From: Gammaproteobacteria bacterium
Lineage (GTDB): Bacteria > Pseudomonadota > Gammaproteobacteria > Pseudomonadales > Halieaceae
Reading direction: 5' to 3'
DNA: 51,286 bases
NCBI GenBank assembly: GCA_030433415.1
Contig: JAUIMF010000015.1
Span: 1 to 51,286, forward strand
Part shown: in pieces, positions 40,582 to 50,248 of the stretch
Layout: the number at the start of each line of letters is the position of its first letter
Position numbering within the stretch: position 1 is the first letter of the stretch
Notes under the pieces: generated by a model
Seen by the model: only the letters and a program-made list of their open reading frames with translations
What the model was told of the DNA's origin: nothing
Database searches by the model: none
Program-made: the position numbers and the translations under genes

Positions 40582-41563
40582 GCCCGCCGAAGCGGGTATC
40601 ACCGGCGACCCCTGGGACAGTTACTGGGCCAACAGCAAACGCGTCGGTGAAGTCGGCGTAGGCGGCCCCAAGGACGAGGCGCTCCAGCAATTCTGGAGCG
40701 CCTTTTTCGTTGCCCTTTTATCCGCGGGAGCATCTCAGCCACGGATCCTGGACCTCGGCTCAGGTGACGGTGCCGTTGCCGGTTTTGCGCTGGAAGCCGC
40801 GGCCAGTGAATCTCATGCAATTGAAGTTCATTGCCTGGACCTTTCGCCTGCGGCGCTGTCGCTGGTCAAACGCCAGTTCCCGGCTATCGTGCCCCTGTGT
40901 GCCAGTGCGGCGGACATTCCCACCGCAAATGGGCGCTTCCACGCGGTTGTGTCGCAGTTCGGCATGGAATATGCCGGCATCGATGCGGTTGCCGAGACCG
41001 CGCGGGTCCTGAGCCCTGGCGGTCGGTTTGCCGCGGTACTGCATCAGCGCGGCGGTGCCATTTTTGAGGAATGCCAGGCCATCGCCGAAGCACTGCAGGC
41101 CACGCAGGACAGCGGCGTACTCGACGCGTTTTCGACCTTTCTAAAAAGTGCCTGCGCCCTGCGCGACGGCCATGGAACGCAGGCGGAATTTGCCGCTGCC
41201 GACAAAGCCCTGGCGCCCTGCGTCCAGGCCCTCGAAGCCGTGCTGCGTCGCGTGGGCAGAGAAGGGGCGGGGGGTATGATCTTTGGCATCTACAGTGACA
41301 TTGCCCACATGTATCAGCGCCCCTACAACTACAGTGCTGATGATGTGGCGCAGTGGGCCCATCGTGTAGAGGGGGAGCTACTGGCATTTGAGCATCGCAT
41401 GCGCGCAATGACCGATGCAGCGCTGGATGAGGCGGGCCTGAACAACTGGCGTCGTGAACTGGACCTCGCAGGCGTTGAGCTGGCCCCCAGTGCGACCCTC
41501 GCCATGGGTCCACAGCAGCGCAGTGCCGCCTGGATCCTGCAGGGAGTCCGCCGGAGCGACTAG
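40526..41563 (+). CDS. SAM-dependent class I methyltransferase
   Basis: This protein of up to 345 residues has the class I motif I ILDLGSGDGAVAGFAL near residue 74, an acidic LDLSPAALSLVKRQFP strand-2 loop, and motif IV FHAVVSQFGMEYA. LSPGGRFAAVLHQRGG fits motif V/VI of the small-molecule methyltransferases. The substrate is not evident. The start is uncertain. GTG 40526 overlaps the lipoprotein gene by 56 bp, while GTG 40556 and GTG 40571 are also in frame and closer to the conserved DPWDSYWANSKR segment. It is followed in convergent orientation by the hydroxylase gene with only 8 bp between. Confidence 0.85.
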   Translation: MTGNAVALRLVAPSKVAYKPAEAGITGDPWDSYWANSKRVGEVGVGGPKDEALQQFWSAFFVALLSAGASQPRILDLGSGDGAVAGFALEAAASESHAIEVHCLDLSPAALSLVKRQFPAIVPLCASAADIPTANGRFHAVVSQFGMEYAGIDAVAETARVLSPGGRFAAVLHQRGGAIFEECQAIAEALQATQDSGVLDAFSTFLKSACALRDGHGTQAEFAAADKALAPCVQALEAVLRRVGREGAGGMIFGIYSDIAHMYQRPYNYSADDVAQWAHRVEGELLAFEHRMRAMTDAALDEAGLNNWRRELDLAGVELAPSATLAMGPQQRSAAWILQGVRRSD

Positions 41564-41571
41564 CGGGGCAT

Positions 41572-42720
41572 TCAGCTGCCGAAGTTCTGCACCGCCTGCA
41601 GCAGTTCCCGGACCCAACGACGTTCCTCGTCGCTGAGCTCGGGTCGCCACAGGTCAAACAACAGCACCACACGTTCCTGATCACTGTCGTTCCAGGCCTC
41701 GTGCTCAACACTGTCATCAAACACAAACGCCTCACCCTCGATCCAGGGTCGAGTGGTATTACCCACTCGCAGGGCCCCGCAGTTGGGCGGCACAATCAGG
41801 GGCAGATGACAGATGAGCCGGGTATTGAGCATGCCGTTGTGCGGCGGAATCCGCGCTCCCGGCATTAGCCGTGAAAACAGCGCCGTCGGATCCTGTCCCG
41901 GCACATCGGGTGCCGGCACCACCTTTAATGCCTCCACGGTACGCGGACAGCGAGCAGCGTTTTCTGCTACCAGGTCGCCATCGCGCCACAGGTAGAAAGC
42001 GCTCCAGTTCATACTGCCAACGTTGCCCGTGTCATTGAGCTGGGGGGAATGGGAATCCGCCTGCAGATAGGGAGTAAACGCTTCCTGACCAGCCAGCAGT
42101 GCCAGCAGTTCCTCGCGAATGGCGTCGGTGTGGGACTCAAGTTCCTCAAGCCAGGGGAACTCGTCCCGGGAGAAAAACGCGGCCTGCTTCAGGCCCGGAA
42201 AGTAATACCGCGTTGGTTGTTGCAGCTGTACCTGCGCTCGCCCCGTCAGAATATCCAGGGACTCTTCAAAGCGCGGGCAGGGGTCCGTGGACAGCCCTGC
42301 AGCAGCCAGGCTTCCACGCAGATAATCCTCATATTCACCGGCAAAGCGTTCGCTGGTCGCCTGAGCCCGCGCCAGCCCCTGACGCACGTCCTCGGGAAGC
42401 TCGCTCTGTTGCGCCGCCACCTGCAACGCGGCCTGGTAAAAACCCAGGGCAGCCCGCGCGCGCCCCATGTGCTCGAGATGATTGCCTTTGAAGAGCAGGG
42501 CACGAAGATTCCTCGGCTCGAGTTCCAGCGCCCGGTCGACGGCCTGTAGCGCCGCCTCTGCATCACCGTTCACCCGCGCAAAAGCCAGAGCAAGCCAGGT
42601 ACTGCTGTCGGCGCCGCTGGCGGTCAAGCGCTCGAAGTGGCTCGCCGCCGTATTACTATCGCCACTGCGCAGGGCCGTCATTCCAGCCTGCATGAGGCGC
42701 TGTCGCTCAGCGCTATCCAT
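41572..42720 (-). CDS. TPR-fused aspartyl/asparaginyl beta-hydroxylase-like dioxygenase
   Basis: This protein of about 382 residues has an N-terminal TPR region (about 1-100, for example NGDAEAALQAVDRALELEPRNLRALLFKGNHLEHMGRA). The C-terminal Asp_Arg_Hydrox domain includes the Fe and 2-oxoglutarate region PPHNGMLNTRLICHLPLIVPPNCGALRVGN and WIEGEAFVFDDSVEHEAWN with the metal His. RVVLLFDLWRPELSDEE carries R where WHP is usual. Such enzymes hydroxylate Asp or Asn in proteins or peptides; bacterial targets are mostly unknown. ATG 42720 overlaps the sulfotransferase stop by 8 bp, so the two are coupled. ATG 42729 is also possible. Confidence 0.9.
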   Translation of the reverse strand: MDSAERQRLMQAGMTALRSGDSNTAASHFERLTASGADSSTWLALAFARVNGDAEAALQAVDRALELEPRNLRALLFKGNHLEHMGRARAALGFYQAALQVAAQQSELPEDVRQGLARAQATSERFAGEYEDYLRGSLAAAGLSTDPCPRFEESLDILTGRAQVQLQQPTRYYFPGLKQAAFFSRDEFPWLEELESHTDAIREELLALLAGQEAFTPYLQADSHSPQLNDTGNVGSMNWSAFYLWRDGDLVAENAARCPRTVEALKVVPAPDVPGQDPTALFSRLMPGARIPPHNGMLNTRLICHLPLIVPPNCGALRVGNTTRPWIEGEAFVFDDSVEHEAWNDSDQERVVLLFDLWRPELSDEERRWVRELLQAVQNFGS

Positions 42721-44101
42721 GGAGCGCATCACGCAACGCGGGGAAATGCGCCACGCAGGCGCTGGCATGCGCATCTGCGTCACGGTAGATCGGTTGCCGT
42801 ACTTGTTGCGTACTGGCGGTGCGCACGGCGCGGTCCGTACGATGAGATTCGAGGCAGGCCGGTTCCATGGGCAGACCGATATGCGCCAACAGCGCGGGGA
42901 TCACGGTCTGCGGGTTTTCTACCAGCGCCGCATAGTCCACGATCCACAGGCGCTCACCCAGAAGTTCCGTCAGATAGTCCCGGTGCTCCTGGCAGGAACG
43001 CAGGTAGGCGACGAGGTCCCGGGGCGTATCTGCCCAGACCAGGGGCTCGGCAAAGCGGGTACTATAGATGGACCACGCCGTCGCGGTCATATCCCGATCG
43101 CAGTAGAAGAAGCGCGCCTCGGGAAACAGACCCGCGAGCATCGCGCCAGCGAGGAGGTTTGCAGGCATCTTGTCGACGACGCGCCGTGCGGACGTGCCCA
43201 GGGAGCCGAGCAGCTCCAGGTACGCGTCGGCGAAATTTCGCTGCTGACCGTCATCCAGGGCCGCGAAAACTTCCGCAAACGGTTTGCCGCCGGCCTGCTC
43301 CAGTTGACCACAGAGCTGGCCAATGGCTCTGAGCTCTCCCGCGCCATACACCTCACTGTGACTGGCAAGAATCTGCTCCACAAGGCTCGTACCCGAACGC
43401 GGGGGACCAAACACAAACACCGGCCGATCAGTGCGACGACCCAGCGCCGCGATGGACGCCAGCGTTGGCGCATCAATCCCTTCGCGAACCCGCTGAAAGT
43501 AGGCGCCAGCAGCGGCTGCATCGTAAGGCTGGGGCAGAGCGCTGGCCTGAATCGCGTGGGCTTCGGCCAGGTAGGCAAGACTCGCGTCGACGTCATCTCG
43601 CGCCTCGAGTACGGCAGCGATGGCCCAGGCAAGATCACAACGGTCACGACTGCCCGGTGCTGCGCGCTCATAGGCGGCTTCCAACGCGGCGTATTCGTCA
43701 GCCCAGGCGTCTGCTTCGGCGTAGTCGCGCAGCACAGCGCGCCCATAGTGGGCTCGGGCCAGATTGGGGTCGAGCCGCAAGGCTTGAGAGAAGGCGTCGA
43801 CCGCTCCCTCCACATTACCCAGATCACTGCGGGTGTTGCCCAACTCAAGCCAGGCCGGGGCAATCTCGCTCTTCGCTGCCACCGCGGCACCCAGGTGTTG
43901 TTCCGCCTCTTCGAGGCGCCCCTGGTTGTAGCACAGCGTGCCCAGCAGATGATGGGCCTGGGGTGCCTGCTCGGGCTGCGTGTCCAGGGCCTGGCGAAAC
44001 GCTTCCTCCGCCTGGGCAACGCGGCCCCCGCGCAGAAGCAGAATACCTTCCTTCAGTTCCCGGGATAGCGTCGCTCCGCCGGTATTTTCCGTGCTGCTCA
44101 T
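42713..44101 (-). CDS. TPR-fused sulfotransferase family protein
   Basis: This 462-residue protein has TPR repeats over about residues 15-200 (for example AEEAFRQALDTQPEQAPQAHHLLG and AWLELGNTRSDLGNVEGAVDAF). A P-loop sulfotransferase domain follows: the 5'-PSB PAPS-binding FVFGPPRSGTSLVEQIL lies at about 229-245, and FFYCDRDMTATAWSIYSTRF has the 3'-phosphate loop character. TPR-sulfotransferases probably transfer sulfate to a peptide or protein Tyr or to a glycan, with TPRs choosing the partner. It is cotranscribed with the hydroxylase (8-bp overlap). The convergence with a TonB receptor, lipoprotein and methyltransferase suggests that the modified target is a cell-surface molecule. Confidence 0.9.
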   Translation of the reverse strand: MSSTENTGGATLSRELKEGILLLRGGRVAQAEEAFRQALDTQPEQAPQAHHLLGTLCYNQGRLEEAEQHLGAAVAAKSEIAPAWLELGNTRSDLGNVEGAVDAFSQALRLDPNLARAHYGRAVLRDYAEADAWADEYAALEAAYERAAPGSRDRCDLAWAIAAVLEARDDVDASLAYLAEAHAIQASALPQPYDAAAAGAYFQRVREGIDAPTLASIAALGRRTDRPVFVFGPPRSGTSLVEQILASHSEVYGAGELRAIGQLCGQLEQAGGKPFAEVFAALDDGQQRNFADAYLELLGSLGTSARRVVDKMPANLLAGAMLAGLFPEARFFYCDRDMTATAWSIYSTRFAEPLVWADTPRDLVAYLRSCQEHRDYLTELLGERLWIVDYAALVENPQTVIPALLAHIGLPMEPACLESHRTDRAVRTASTQQVRQPIYRDADAHASACVAHFPALRDALHG

Positions 44102-44213
44102 GTTCCATCCAGACCAGATTTCAGCCCGCGATTCTACCAGAATGCCCCGCCGCGCCGGGGCCGGTATACTCCCGCCACGTCGCGATCAGCGCGGCGAACA
44201 GCGGAGATAATCA

Positions 44214-44813
44214 TTGGATTCCATCGTCAGCGCGTTTATCACTCTTGTTCTTGTTATGGACCCCCTGGGCAACGTGCCGATCTTTCTGGCGGTGCTGAAG
44301 GATGTCGAGGGCAAGCGGCGGCAATGGGTGATATTCCGCGAACTGCTTATCGCCCTGGGCGTACTATTGTTGTTCCTTTATGGCGGCAGCGCGGCTCTGG
44401 CGGCCATGGGACTCAAGCAGGAGTCGATCAGCATCGGTGGCGCGATCATTCTGTTCCTGATCGCCATACGCATGATTTTTCCGTCGCCCTACGGACTGCT
44501 CGGAGACGTGCCCGGTGGCGAGCCCTTCGTGGTGCCGCTGGCTATTCCCGCGGTAGCGGGACCTTCATCCCTGGCAATTGCCATGCTGATGGTGAATACA
44601 GATCCGTCGCGCATGCTGGACTGGACCTTTGCCGTGATCGGCGCCTGGGGCGTATGCGCTGTAATTCTCATGGCGTCACCGCTGCTGCTCAAAGCCCTGG
44701 GCAACCGGGGTCTGCTGGCCATGGAACGGCTGATGGGGATGATCCTGGTAATCATCGCCGTGCAGATGTTCTTTGACGGCGTGGCAACGTTCCTGCATTT
44801 GCAGGGTGCCTGA
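44214..44813 (+). CDS. MarC family membrane protein
   Basis: This 199-residue protein has six predicted membrane helices, among them SAFITLVLVMDPLGNVPIFLAV with the family's MDPLGNVPIF motif, LLIALGVLLLFLYGGSAALAAMG, IGGAIILFLIAIRMIF, PFVVPLAIPAVAGPSSLAIAML and a C-terminal MGMILVIIAVQMFFDGV. MarC proteins are of unsettled function and are not now thought to confer multidrug resistance. The start is TTG 44214, 8 nt after GGAG. A TATACT at about 44165 may be the -10 box. It is divergent from the sulfotransferase gene and converges on pgk. Confidence 0.92.
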   Translation: MDSIVSAFITLVLVMDPLGNVPIFLAVLKDVEGKRRQWVIFRELLIALGVLLLFLYGGSAALAAMGLKQESISIGGAIILFLIAIRMIFPSPYGLLGDVPGGEPFVVPLAIPAVAGPSSLAIAMLMVNTDPSRMLDWTFAVIGAWGVCAVILMASPLLLKALGNRGLLAMERLMGMILVIIAVQMFFDGVATFLHLQGA

Positions 44814-44879
44814 GCCTTCAGCCCCTGTTAAAAAGCCTTCAGTTCTTGGGGATAGAGGCCTCGGCGGCTGACTGGGTCC

Positions 44880-46052
44880 TCACCCCTCGCGGGCACGTTC
44901 TTCAAGCACCGCCACCGCGGGCAGTACTTTGCCCTCGACGTATTCCAGGAACGCACCGCCGCCCGTCGAGATATAAGATACCTTGTCGGCGATGGCAAAC
45001 TTGTCGATCGCGGCCAGCGTGTCACCGCCACCGGCAAGCGAAAACGCCGGACTGTCGGCGATGGCCCGAGCCAGGGCCTCGGTGCCGCCGGCAAAGCTGT
45101 CGAACTCGAACACACCGACCGGTCCATTCCACAGAATCGTGCCGGCGTCGCGCAGGATCGCCGCCATCGCCGCCGCGCTGTCGGGACCCACATCCAGAAT
45201 CATCGCGTCGTCTGCCACCGCATCGGCGCTGCAGGTGGTGGCGGGCGCGTCCTCGGCGAATTCCGGCGCGGTCACAACATCGGTGGGCAGGGGAATCGTC
45301 GTGCTCGCGGCGATGCGCCGCGCCTCGTCCAGCAGATCGTGCTCACACAGGGATTTGCCCACGGGCTTGCCCGCCGCCGCAAGAAACGTATTGGCGATGC
45401 CGCCGCCCACGATGAGCTGATCCACCTTCTGCGACAGGGCGTCAAGCACTTCGAGCTTGGTCGATACCTTGGCCCCACCGACGATGGCAACCATGGGCCG
45501 GGCGGGTTCGGCCAGCGCTTTCGCCAGGGCATCGAGCTCCGCCGCGAGCAGTGGTCCAGCACAGGCTCGGGGCGCAAAACGCGCCACACCATGGGTCGAG
45601 GCCTGGGCGCGGTGGGCCGTACCAAAGGCGTCCATCACAAATACATCGCAGAGCGCCGCGTAGGCTTTGGACAGCGCCTCGTCGTTCTTTTTTTCGCCGG
45701 GATTAAAACGCACATTTTCTAGCAGCACGACCTCACCCTCGGCCACCGCGACGCCTTCGCGCCAGTCGCTCACAAGCGTCACCGCACTGCCCAGTAGCAT
45801 GGCGAGGTGATCCGCCACCGGCTGCAGCGAGAACTCGGCGGCAAACTCGCCCTCGGTGGGGCGACCCAGGTGCGACATGAGCATTACGCGGGCACCGGCA
45901 TCCAGGGCCCGACGTATCGTCGGCAGCGCCGCACGTATGCGCGCATCAGACGTCACGCGGCCATCCTTGACCGGCACGTTCAAGTCTTCGCGTATCAGCA
46001 CACGCTGACCGGCAAGCTCGATGTCTTCCATGCGTTGTACTGCTGGCGTCAT
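44880..46052 (-). CDS. pgk: Phosphoglycerate kinase
   Basis: This 390-residue kinase interconverts 1,3-bisphosphoglycerate and 3-phosphoglycerate. Conserved parts are [29 protein letters not shown] (about 17-45), [11 protein letters not shown], the [11 protein letters not shown] segment and [18 protein letters not shown] in the nucleotide domain. [14 protein letters not shown] near the C-terminus and the terminal [20 protein letters not shown] are also typical. ATG 46052 follows AGGAG and matches homologues; the longer open frame to 46286 lies inside epd and is not real. It is the third gene of a tkt-epd-pgk operon. Confidence 0.97.
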   Translation of the reverse strand: MTPAVQRMEDIELAGQRVLIREDLNVPVKDGRVTSDARIRAALPTIRRALDAGARVMLMSHLGRPTEGEFAAEFSLQPVADHLAMLLGSAVTLVSDWREGVAVAEGEVVLLENVRFNPGEKKNDEALSKAYAALCDVFVMDAFGTAHRAQASTHGVARFAPRACAGPLLAAELDALAKALAEPARPMVAIVGGAKVSTKLEVLDALSQKVDQLIVGGGIANTFLAAAGKPVGKSLCEHDLLDEARRIAASTTIPLPTDVVTAPEFAEDAPATTCSADAVADDAMILDVGPDSAAAMAAILRDAGTILWNGPVGVFEFDSFAGGTEALARAIADSPAFSLAGGGDTLAAIDKFAIADKVSYISTGGGAFLEYVEGKVLPAVAVLEERAREG

Positions 46053-46089
46053 GGTCTGCTCCTGAAATGAAGAGGGTAGAGGGATGGGT

Positions 46090-47100
46090 TCAGAGCTCGG
46101 TCCAGTGCCGGGCCACGTCCAGCATGCGGTTGGCGTAACCCCATTCGTTGTCGAACCAGGTGAGGACTTTGACCAGGCGACGGCCGCTGACCCGGGTCTG
46201 GCAGGCGTCGATGATACTGGAGCGACTGTCGCGATTGAAATCGCAGGACGCCAGGGGCTCTTCGGTGTAGCCCAGAACGCCCTCAAAACACCGCGCCGCC
46301 GCGTCTGCCAGCGCAGCGTTTACCGCGACCTCGTCGGCATCACACTGCAGTGTGACCGTGAGATCCATGGCCGATACGTTCAACGTGGGTACCCGCAGCG
46401 CCTGGGCCGTAAAGCGGCCCGCGAGCGCTGGCAGAATGCGCTCAACGCCGCGCGCCAGGCCCGTGTCGACGGGAATAATGGACTGGCCGGCGGCGCGGGT
46501 CTTGCGCAGATCCGTGTTGTGATACGCATCCAGCACAGGTTGGTCATTCATGGCGGAGTGGATGGTGGTGATGGTGCCGTAGTCGATGCCGAAGGCATCA
46601 TCGAGCGCGGCGATCACGGGCACAATGCCGTTGGTCGTACACGAGGCTGCCGAGACGATGCGGTGGTCCCTGCGCAGATCGCCGTGATTGACGCCGTAGA
46701 CCACCGTGGCGTCCACATCGGCTTCGGCGGGCTGCGAGAACAGCACGCGCCGCGCTCCCGCCTGCAGATGCTGCTCGGCGGTGGCGCGATCCGAAAACGC
46801 GCCGGAGCATTCCAGCACCAGATCGACGTCCTCGCCGCGCCAGTCCAGCTGCGAGATATCCGCCTGATGCATCAACGCTTTCTGGTGATCACCGACCTTC
46901 AGTCGGTCGCCATGCAGCTCGACCTGACCGGGAAACCGGCCATGGGTGGAGTCGTAGCGGGTGAGGTGGGCAACCGTAGGGCCATCGGCCAACTCGTTGA
47001 TCGCTACGACCTGCAGGGCGTTGCGATGCGGGCTTTCCTGCAGCGCCCGCAGCACCGTGCGCCCGATGCGACCGTAGCCGTTGATCGCCAGGCGCACCAT
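46090..47100 (-). CDS. epd: Erythrose-4-phosphate dehydrogenase (Epd/GapA family)
   Basis: This 336-residue NAD-dependent dehydrogenase has the Rossmann [14 protein letters not shown] at about 7-20 and the catalytic Cys in [14 protein letters not shown] (about 153). [17 protein letters not shown] and [24 protein letters not shown] are hallmarks of Epd, distinguishing it from GapA, which has a different loop. The C-terminal [14 protein letters not shown] is conserved. Epd makes 4-phosphoerythronate for pyridoxal phosphate synthesis. In an operon without another gap gene it could also serve as GAPDH. ATG 47100 is 4 bp after the tkt stop. Confidence 0.93.
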   Translation of the reverse strand: MVRLAINGYGRIGRTVLRALQESPHRNALQVVAINELADGPTVAHLTRYDSTHGRFPGQVELHGDRLKVGDHQKALMHQADISQLDWRGEDVDLVLECSGAFSDRATAEQHLQAGARRVLFSQPAEADVDATVVYGVNHGDLRRDHRIVSAASCTTNGIVPVIAALDDAFGIDYGTITTIHSAMNDQPVLDAYHNTDLRKTRAAGQSIIPVDTGLARGVERILPALAGRFTAQALRVPTLNVSAMDLTVTLQCDADEVAVNAALADAAARCFEGVLGYTEEPLASCDFNRDSRSSIIDACQTRVSGRRLVKVLTWFDNEWGYANRMLDVARHWTEL

Positions 47101-47104
47101 GGGT

Positions 47105-49102
47105 TCAGAAGCCTTCCAGCACGTCCTGCACCGCGGCAACCACGTTGTCGACGGTGAAGCCGAAGGTCTCGAACAGTGCTGGTGCGGGGGCGGATTCACC
47201 GAAGCTGTTCATGGCAACAATGCGACCATCCAGGCCGACGTACTTGTACCAGTAGTCACGGTGCGCTGCTTCGACCGCCACGCGCGCCAGGCAATCGCTC
47301 GGCAGCACGGACTCGCGGTATGCAGCATCCTGAGCGTCAAACAACTCGGCGCAGGGCATGGAGACGACGCGCACCTTGTGCTCGCCGAGCGCCGCAGCCG
47401 CATCCATGGCCAGGGCTACTTCGGAGCCCGTTGCAATCAGAATGGCGTCGGGCTGACCCTCGCAATCCCGCAACACGTAGGCACCGCGCTCTGCGTCGGC
47501 AAGCTGCTGCGCGCTGCGCTCCTGATGCGGCAGCCCCTGACGGGAAAACACCAGCGCCGAGGGTCCGTCATTGCGGGCGATCGCCGCCTTCCAGGCCACG
47601 GCGGACTCCACCGCGTCGCAGGGACGCCAGGTGTGCAGGTTGGGCGTGCTGCGCAGCGCGGTGAGCTGCTCGACGGGCTGGTGCGTGGGTCCATCTTCAC
47701 CCAGACCAATGGAATCGTGGGTGTAAACAAAGATCGCGCGTTGCTGCATGAGCGCCGCCATGCGCACGGCGTTGCGTGCGTATTCCATAAAGATCAGGAA
47801 CGTCGCGCCGTAGGGGATAAACCCACCGTGCAGCGCAATACCGTTCATGATGGCGGACATGCCGAATTCGCGCACACCGTAGTAGATGTAGTTACCTGAG
47901 GCATCGCCGGCTTCCAGGCCCTGGGAACCGCTCCACAGCGTAAGGTTCGATCCCGCCAGGTCCGCCGACCCACCCAGTAGCTCCGGCAGCACCGGACCGA
48001 GCGCGTTCAGCGCATTCTGGGACGCCTTGCGTGAGGCTATTTTCTCGCCCGCCTGCTGACACTGGGCGATGTAGGCGTCGGCCTGGGCCGCAAAATCCGC
48101 CGGCAGGTCGCCCGTCAGACGCCGCGACAACTCACCCGCAAGGTCCGGGTGGGCATCGCGATAGGCGGCAAACGCGTCATTCCACGCCTGCTCTGCGGCC
48201 GCGCCCTTGTCCTTTGCGTCCCAACCGGCGTAGACATCATCCGGCACCGAGAAGGGTGCGTGGGGCCAGCCAATGGCGGCGCGGGTAGCGGCGATCTCGT
48301 CATCACCCAGAGGTGCGCCATGGGTAGACGCCGTGCCCTCTTTATTCGGAGCGCCCTTGCCGATCACCGTGCGGCAACAGATCAGCGTGGGGCGGCCACT
48401 CTCGGCGCGCGCCGCCTGTGTTGCCGCAAGCACCGCCTCGGCGTCATGACCGTCTACGGCGGGAATGACCTGCCACCCGTAGGCCTCGAAGCGCTTGGGT
48501 GTGTCGTCGCTGAACCAGCCCGCCACATCGCCATCGATGGAAATCCCGTTGTCGTCGTAAAACACGATGAGCTTGCCAAGGCCCAGGGTACCGGCCAGCG
48601 AGCAAACCTCATGGGAAATACCCTCCATCAGGCAGCCATCTCCGGCAAAAACGTAGGTAAAGTGATCGATTATGTCGTGCCCGGGACGATTGAACTGGGC
48701 GCCCAGCGCCTTTTCGGCGATCGCCATACCCACGGCGTTGCTGATGCCCTGGCCGAGAGGGCCAGTGGTGGTTTCGACGCCCGGCGCATAACCGTACTCG
48801 GGGTGGCCCGGCGTTTTGCTGTGTAATTGCCGAAAGTTCTCAAGCTCGCTCATGGGCAGGTCGTAGCCGCTGAGGTGGAGCAGGGCGTAAATCAGCATGG
48901 AGCCATGGCCATTCGAGAGCACGAATCGGTCCCGATTCGCCCACCCGGGGTTTGCGGGATTGTGGCGCAGAAAATCGTTCCACAGCACCTCGGCGATATC
49001 CGCCATCCCCATGGGGGCGCCGGGGTGTCCGCTGTTGGCTTTCTGGACCGCATCCATGGCGAGGGCCCGGATGGCGTTGGCAAGATCAGTTCGGGTGGAC
49101 AT
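47105..49102 (-). CDS. tkt: Transketolase
   Basis: This 665-residue TPP enzyme moves two-carbon units between sugar phosphates. Seen are [23 protein letters not shown] (about 25-47, with the catalytic His), [15 protein letters not shown] of the TPP/Mg site, [33 protein letters not shown] and the C-terminal [27 protein letters not shown] 49102 follows AGGAAA; the upstream ATG at 49165 would reach into the region with the sahR operator and is unlikely. It is the first gene of the tkt-epd-pgk operon, and its promoter lies in the 129-bp gap shared with sahR, so SahR could also influence it. Confidence 0.97.
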   Translation of the reverse strand: MSTRTDLANAIRALAMDAVQKANSGHPGAPMGMADIAEVLWNDFLRHNPANPGWANRDRFVLSNGHGSMLIYALLHLSGYDLPMSELENFRQLHSKTPGHPEYGYAPGVETTTGPLGQGISNAVGMAIAEKALGAQFNRPGHDIIDHFTYVFAGDGCLMEGISHEVCSLAGTLGLGKLIVFYDDNGISIDGDVAGWFSDDTPKRFEAYGWQVIPAVDGHDAEAVLAATQAARAESGRPTLICCRTVIGKGAPNKEGTASTHGAPLGDDEIAATRAAIGWPHAPFSVPDDVYAGWDAKDKGAAAEQAWNDAFAAYRDAHPDLAGELSRRLTGDLPADFAAQADAYIAQCQQAGEKIASRKASQNALNALGPVLPELLGGSADLAGSNLTLWSGSQGLEAGDASGNYIYYGVREFGMSAIMNGIALHGGFIPYGATFLIFMEYARNAVRMAALMQQRAIFVYTHDSIGLGEDGPTHQPVEQLTALRSTPNLHTWRPCDAVESAVAWKAAIARNDGPSALVFSRQGLPHQERSAQQLADAERGAYVLRDCEGQPDAILIATGSEVALAMDAAAALGEHKVRVVSMPCAELFDAQDAAYRESVLPSDCLARVAVEAAHRDYWYKYVGLDGRIVAMNSFGESAPAPALFETFGFTVDNVVAAVQDVLEGF

Positions 49103-49178
49103 GGCGTTTCCTGGGGCACCGGTAGCAGGGGCGCGCATTGTCGCGTATGGCCCGGAGCAGGACAACAGAAATTCGCAT

Positions 49179-49202
49179 CTATATCAAAATAATTTGATAT
49201 AG
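49179..49202. promoter_or_regulatory. SahR-type operator palindrome
   Basis: CTATATCAAA-ATAA-TTTGATATAG is a perfect 10-bp inverted repeat around a 4-nt centre (49179-49188 and 49193-49202). It lies between tkt and sahR and covers the -35 box of the sahR promoter. The AT-rich ATCAAA/TTTGAT palindrome is of the kind expected for ArsR-family SahR regulators that control SAM-cycle genes. Confidence 0.85.
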
Positions 49203-49221
49203 GGTGGTGAGCTGCTACACT
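49194..49221 (+). promoter_or_regulatory. Promoter of sahR-metK
   Basis: TTGATA (49194-49199) and TACACT (49216-49221) are 16 bp apart, with transcription expected near 49228, about 4 nt before ATG 49232. The mRNA would be almost leaderless, and there is no Shine-Dalgarno in front of the ATG. The -35 lies inside the operator. Confidence 0.6.
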
Positions 49222-49231
49222 TCGCCGCCTG

Positions 49232-50239
49232 ATGAACGCTGCCACCGCCACCGCTGTTGTCCCGACCACCGACGTCGAGCCCGAGATGGCCCTCGCAGGC
49301 CTGTGCAAGGCCGCCGCCGATGGGCTGCGCCTGCGTGTGCTGCGCCTGCTGCGTCACGACGCCATGGATGTCTCTGAACTCTGTGAACTGCTGGATGTGC
49401 GCCAGCCCGCCCTGAGCCACCACCTCAAGCTCATGAGTGCCGCCGGTCTGCTGGACAGCCAACGCGACGGCAACCATATTTTCTACCGCCGCCGGGAATT
49501 GCTGCGTGACGATCCGCTCGCCGCGCTGCAACAGGCCCTGTTTGCTGCCGCCGACGATCTGCCGCTCGATCAACAGACTCACCAGCGGCGGGACCAGCTG
49601 CAGCAGACCCGCGAAGCAAATTCACTCAACTTCTTTCGTGAGAACGCAACACGCTTTCGCGAACAGCAAGACCTCATCGCCGCACCGGAGCGCTATGCCG
49701 CCGCCGTTGATGGCCTTCTGGACCTGCTGCCCCTGGCTTCACGCCGCGTGGCACTGGAGGTCGGCCCCGGCGAGGGCTGGTTGCTGCCGCGCCTTGCGAC
49801 GCTATTTGATCGCGTCGTCGCTCTGGACAACGCCCCGGCAATGCTCAGGGCCGCGCAGGACACCGCGCAACACAGTGGTGCCACCAACATCGAATTCGTG
49901 CTTGGCGACACCAGCCATAAAAAGTTGCGTGAACTACGCGCCGACCTGGCGGTCATGAACATGGTGCTGCACCACACACCGGACCCCGCCGCGACGCTGC
50001 ACGAGGCCGCCGGTACGCTGGCACCCGGTGGTGCGCTGCTGGTCACGGAACTCTGCGAACACAGCCAGGGCTGGGCACGCGAGAACTGTGGCGACCTGTG
50101 GCTGGGCTTCGCCCCCGAACAGCTCGAAGGCTGGGCCAGCGATGCGGGACTGCACGAGGTGGCCAGCAGCTACCTGGGCCAGCGCAACGGTTTCAAATTA
50201 CAGCTGCGCCTGTTTGGCGCGGCATCGATCAGCGCATAA
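49232..50239 (+). CDS. sahR: SahR-type ArsR regulator with C-terminal methyltransferase-like sensor
   Basis: This 335-residue protein has an ArsR winged helix over about residues 20-105 (AAADGLRLRVLRLLRHDAMDVSELCELL, QPALSHHLKLMSAAGLLDSQ). A class I SAM-methyltransferase fold follows from about 165 (VALEVGPGEGWLLPRLATLF motif I, VVALDNAPAMLRAAQ). In SahR the methyltransferase-like part senses S-adenosylhomocysteine, which releases the protein from DNA and induces SAM-cycle genes (known family behaviour). Neighbourhood agrees: metK starts 9 bp downstream and a perfect operator lies upstream. No metal-binding Cys set typical of ArsR is seen, as expected for SahR. Alternatives such as a real methyltransferase with a DNA-binding domain are less likely. 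Confidence 0.9.
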   Translation: MNAATATAVVPTTDVEPEMALAGLCKAAADGLRLRVLRLLRHDAMDVSELCELLDVRQPALSHHLKLMSAAGLLDSQRDGNHIFYRRRELLRDDPLAALQQALFAAADDLPLDQQTHQRRDQLQQTREANSLNFFRENATRFREQQDLIAAPERYAAAVDGLLDLLPLASRRVALEVGPGEGWLLPRLATLFDRVVALDNAPAMLRAAQDTAQHSGATNIEFVLGDTSHKKLRELRADLAVMNMVLHHTPDPAATLHEAAGTLAPGGALLVTELCEHSQGWARENCGDLWLGFAPEQLEGWASDAGLHEVASSYLGQRNGFKLQLRLFGAASISA

Positions 50240-50248
50240 GGATTATTT

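Noticed and set aside
42482..44068. 528-codon frame antisense to hydroxylase and sulfotransferase genes
   Set aside because: It is long only because high-GC genes lack stops on the other strand. It has no motif and lies opposite well-defined TPR, hydroxylase and sulfotransferase domains.
46084..47157. 357-codon frame antisense to epd
   Set aside because: It is opposite a clear Epd and has no family features.
49165..49232. SAH riboswitch before metK
   Set aside because: The gap is short and filled by a promoter and palindrome, with no leader RNA of adequate length.
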